Part shown: piece after piece, positions 61,030-64,000 of the stretch | Position numbering within the stretch: position 1 is the first letter of the stretch | How the letters are laid out: each line of letters begins with the position of its first letter | Assembly: GCA_027186245.1 (NCBI GenBank) | Contig: CP114497.1 | Coordinates: 2,859,501 to 2,923,500 of the forward strand | DNA length: 64,000 bases | Source: Coriaria nepalensis | Lineage: Eukaryota; Streptophyta; Magnoliopsida; Cucurbitales; Coriariaceae | Direction of reading: 5' to 3' | Program-made: the position numbers and the translations under genes | The notes under the pieces: model-generated | Told to the model about the DNA's origin: nothing | The model's input: only the letters and a program-made list of their open reading frames with translations | The model's database searches: none

Positions 61030-62661
61030 CTACATTTTCTGCAGCAAGTGTTTGGCCAGAGTTTCCCTCAGATTCTTTCCCAACGGATCCAATTGCTTAC
61101 AACATTTTTCTCGATACCCTACATCGTGATGACCCGATAATGCAACATCCGGCCGTAATTCATCTCCACAATCGATAATTATATTATGAAGTAAACAACA
61201 AACCAGAATAATGCTTGGAAGCTTCCTCTTATCCGGCCTCCACATCACCTTATTAAGTATCCTCCAACTCCCCTTCAACCTCGAAAAGGCCCTCACCGCA
61301 AGCAACTGTGCACCCTCATGTATCGAATCAAACCTCGACATAGACCCCGAAGGAGTTATTAGCCATGGAAGAAGCGGAAACCTGGGCCCACCTACTAAAT
61401 ACTCTCTAACCTCTCCTTCTAGTAACTTCCTTGCATTCCCGTTTAACCGCTCGCCTTCTTCACAGAGTTTAAAAATTCTCGAGCACTTTAACAATCGGGC
61501 AACGGTCATGCCTCCGGGCCAGCCCGTTACGATATCAAGGAATCTCATTTGACAGTCCACTATGCCTTGCAAGAACATGCTATAGTTCTTCTCAGGATCA
61601 CACCAATCATCCGATGTTTCAACCGCCGGAAGAGTCATGATTATGTGGGTCGCATCTATTGCCCCACAACAGTTGACCAATCCGAAGGAGGATTCGAACT
61701 TGGACTTGATTTCTTCCATACGAGTCTGGTCCGGCCATTTGAGATGGTGCTTGGCTCGTTGCTCTAAGGCCTCGATGAACCGCCATGTCACCTGAGAGAC
61801 GGTTGATTGGCCGACTCCAAATGATGCACCAACTGAGACTTGAGACTCGCCTGATGCTAGCCGTCTTAAGGCGATTGCGGTTTGCTTTTCTACACTTAGG
61901 AGTCTTCCTTCTATGTTGATTAGCCCTAAGGGTGGTCTTGATATTAGGTCTTCTCGGACGAGGTTACAGATGTAACTGAATGTGTTTTTGGAGGTTCGGA
62001 AGAAGTGCTTGAATCCCTCTTCCTCGTCATCAGGAATAGAAGCACCTGCATTAGGTCAAGTATTGACATTTTAGGGGCAAATAGTCCGACATAATTCGAG
62101 CTTTTCGGAAATGGACATTCTTTGACAGTATCAATTTTACATTCTACTCTACAGAATTAGACGAACTAAGATAAACTTGGGCTAAAAGGGTTTATACTAA
62201 TTGACTACATTATAACTGCTCTATGACTACATTATAACTGTTCTACTTATTTACTTCGCTATTTTTGCATATAACCTAATTAGGGTTGAATTCTGGGTTT
62301 TGGCTTGAGATTTTGACTAGTCCAAGAAAATTGAAAATTTTCACAAAATCAATAACAAAGATCAAACTCCATCTTCAAATGGACCAAAATGATAGAACAA
62401 AACCCAAAAACAAAAAAGTAGAAATTCATTACAATCTACAAATGCCCACGAATCTAACTCCACAATAATCAGTGAGAGAGAGAGAGAGAGAGAGAGTGAG
62501 GAGAAGAAACCTGGGATTGAAGAATTTTTGTGCCAGAAACTATCCCACCAGTCAGAGTCATTATCGGGTCTGGGTTCCATAGGCACCACGCTTGTGCCTT
62601 TGCATTTCTTCAATTTTTTGGAATCCCTTTTGCTTTTCTTCGCTTTCTTCGCAGGTGCCAT
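61030..62661 (-). CDS. ALP1-like protein, domesticated PIF/Harbinger nuclease
   Basis: Two exons (62661-62511 and 62045-61030) join in frame to 388 residues. The first encodes a basic stretch (MAPAKKAKKSKRDSKKLKKC) and PDNDSDWWDSFWHKN. The second has the helix-turn-helix-like GESQVSVGASFGVGQSTVSQ and the DDE_Tnp_4 fold: NCCGAIDATHIIMTLPA, DIVTGWPGGMTVARLL, YLVGGPRFPLLPWLITP, FSRLKGSWRILNKVMWRPDK and LVCCLLHNIIIDCGDEL. Active Harbinger nucleases carry Asp in the GxPGSxHD motif and an acidic residue before the FGRLK-like motif. Here these read GWPGGMTV and LAVRAFSRLK, so only the first Asp (AIDATH) remains. This matches domesticated plant relatives such as Arabidopsis ALP1, a Polycomb-associated protein, and argues for a host role. 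The intron holds an (AG)n tract at 62472-62498. Confidence 0.88.
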
Positions 62662-64000
62662 ACAATGCAACAGAGGGAGACTTCGATTTTGTTAGTGAAA
62701 TGGGTAGTGGCAGTAAAGAAGGTGAGAAGGTGATCTCGGAGCTCGGACCTTGAACCCAGAAAATGAAGGACAAAATAACCTTGCTCCACTTCCTGGTTCT
62801 TACCTTTGGTTAATTTTTCTTCCTTATATTTAATTTTCCATTTAAATTAGTAATAATAAGCATTCATTATCAATTTCTTTTAATTTAAGTTAATTTTAAT
62901 TAATATAATACTTTAACTAATAATTTTTTAAATAACTTCACATTTTATTATTATATTATTTGAGAAAATTTTATTTAAGTTAAAATTTTAAAAAAATAAA
63001 AGAGAAAATAATAATAAAATAAAGTTAATTTTTACCATGTACCAAAACTCAGTGAAAACCTAATTTTAATTAATGGATGTTTTTTATATAATTTTACTTA
63101 AATTTTTTAAAATTATTGTTAATTTGAGTTTTTAATAAAATGTGAATATTATAATTTTAAAAATTTTAAAAATTACTTTAACTAAAATTAAATTTATTTT
63201 ATTATTATTTTCTTTCTTCTTTTTTATTTTAAAATTTATTACTTCCCCATTCTTTTTTATTTTAAATCTTTTCTATTTCTTCTTTATTATTTTAAAATTA
63301 ATTTAATATTTTTCTTTCACCTTAATTGATATATAAAAAATAGGATAGTGAACCGGGATATAGAATTATCTCTAAACCGGGATATAGATTTATCCCTAAA
63401 GTGATTAGTTAAACTTTAAATATATAACAAGTATATTATTAGCTAACAGATAAGAATGCTCTTATATTTTCAAGTGAATAAAATTTTATAGCAAACTATT
63501 TGTTTGTTAAACTGTTAAGAGCAGGTTTGATTTCCTAGAAAATGTTGTATTAATATGGATGAATGATTTTTAAGGAATCAATTAGAATGATTGTATTCTC
63601 ATTCTATCGTTTGATAAGTGAAACTCATTTTGACAAATAATTTTGTATTATCATTTTATCCTCAATTTTAATGTTATTTTATTTTTTTAATCTCATCGAA
63701 CTTTCAATTTTTTCTTCTCTCCTTCAACAGTTTTATTCTCTTCTTGATCAATTTCCTTACCTAAACTCATTGTTTCACTCATTCATCCAAACGAGGGAAG
63801 CTTACGCCATAAACTATCTCTTTCATGAATTTTTAGATCTAACTCATTTCTTCTCTCTTTCATCCAGACGTGAGGAAACTTTAATCTATTTCACCAATTT
63901 TTAGAAAGACATTCAGCAGCCATAAACTATGATGCTTACGTTTATTAGACTATTTTTTTATGACTGAAAAGAATAATTTATTTTGACTCTTATCTAATGT
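62662..64000. other. Upstream region of the ALP1-like gene and AT-rich DNA
   Basis: 62662-62800 is probably leader and core promoter. 62820-63330 is extremely A/T-rich. A 24-bp unit beginning AACCGGGATATAGA is repeated in tandem at about 63351-63398. The frame at 63671-63904 has no recognisable domain. Confidence 0.45.

Noticed and set aside
61211..61767. Two plus-strand frames of 113 and 72 residues
   Set aside because: They are antisense to the ALP1-like exon and show no domain.

Overview
The window is nuclear DNA of a flowering plant, very probably a eudicot. It is AT-rich, its genes have many short GT-AG introns, and all intact genes have plant-type products. A degenerate DUF1985-type element and copia LTRs of a kind I associate with cucurbits make Cucurbitaceae a reasonable but unproven guess. 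Gene models below were built by hand from splice signals, reading-frame continuity and remembered family conservation. Nothing was searched against a database.

Layout. 1-9 kb is transposon debris: a FAR1/MULE transposase fragment, then a decayed Ty3/gypsy element (about 1557-8833) with diverged LTRs, pol remnants, a 79-bp tandem array and a long broken antisense reading frame. 12.2-15.2 kb is a complete 10-exon type I inositol polyphosphate 5-phosphatase gene of the CVP2/CVL1 type. 16.8-26.2 kb is a 9.4-kb Ty1/copia element (minus strand) inserted into an older repeat whose remains flank it. On its right lies an 8-bp minisatellite of about 40 units that is open in all six frames. 27-37 kb holds smaller retroelement remnants (a TRIM-sized one at 30.7-31.6 kb and a deleted copia at 33.0-35.3 kb) and AT-rich DNA.

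37.4-47.7 kb is the gene-rich part: STN1 (telomere CST complex), BUD32/TP53RK (KEOPS kinase), a small basic protein gene divergent from BUD32, a homocysteine S-methyltransferase with an apparently compensated frameshift, and a Raf-like MAPKKK of the MRK1 type. 48.7-51.3 kb is more transposon debris. 53.7-60.3 kb is the biotin-carrying subunit of 3-methylcrotonyl-CoA carboxylase (MCCA). It keeps about 15 recognisable exons but has frameshifts, an in-frame stop, a lost catalytic arginine, an internal tandem duplication and a Harbinger-type MITE, so I call it a pseudogene. 61.0-62.7 kb is an intact two-exon ALP1-like gene, a domesticated PIF/Harbinger nuclease relative.

The genes do not form a pathway. 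STN1 and BUD32 are adjacent and both belong to complexes with reported telomere links, but this may be chance. I see no convincing wholly new system. The best leads are the broken MCCA gene, the HMT frameshift with its exactly compensating acceptor, the six-frame-open minisatellite and the antisense coiled-coil frame of the Ty3/gypsy element.
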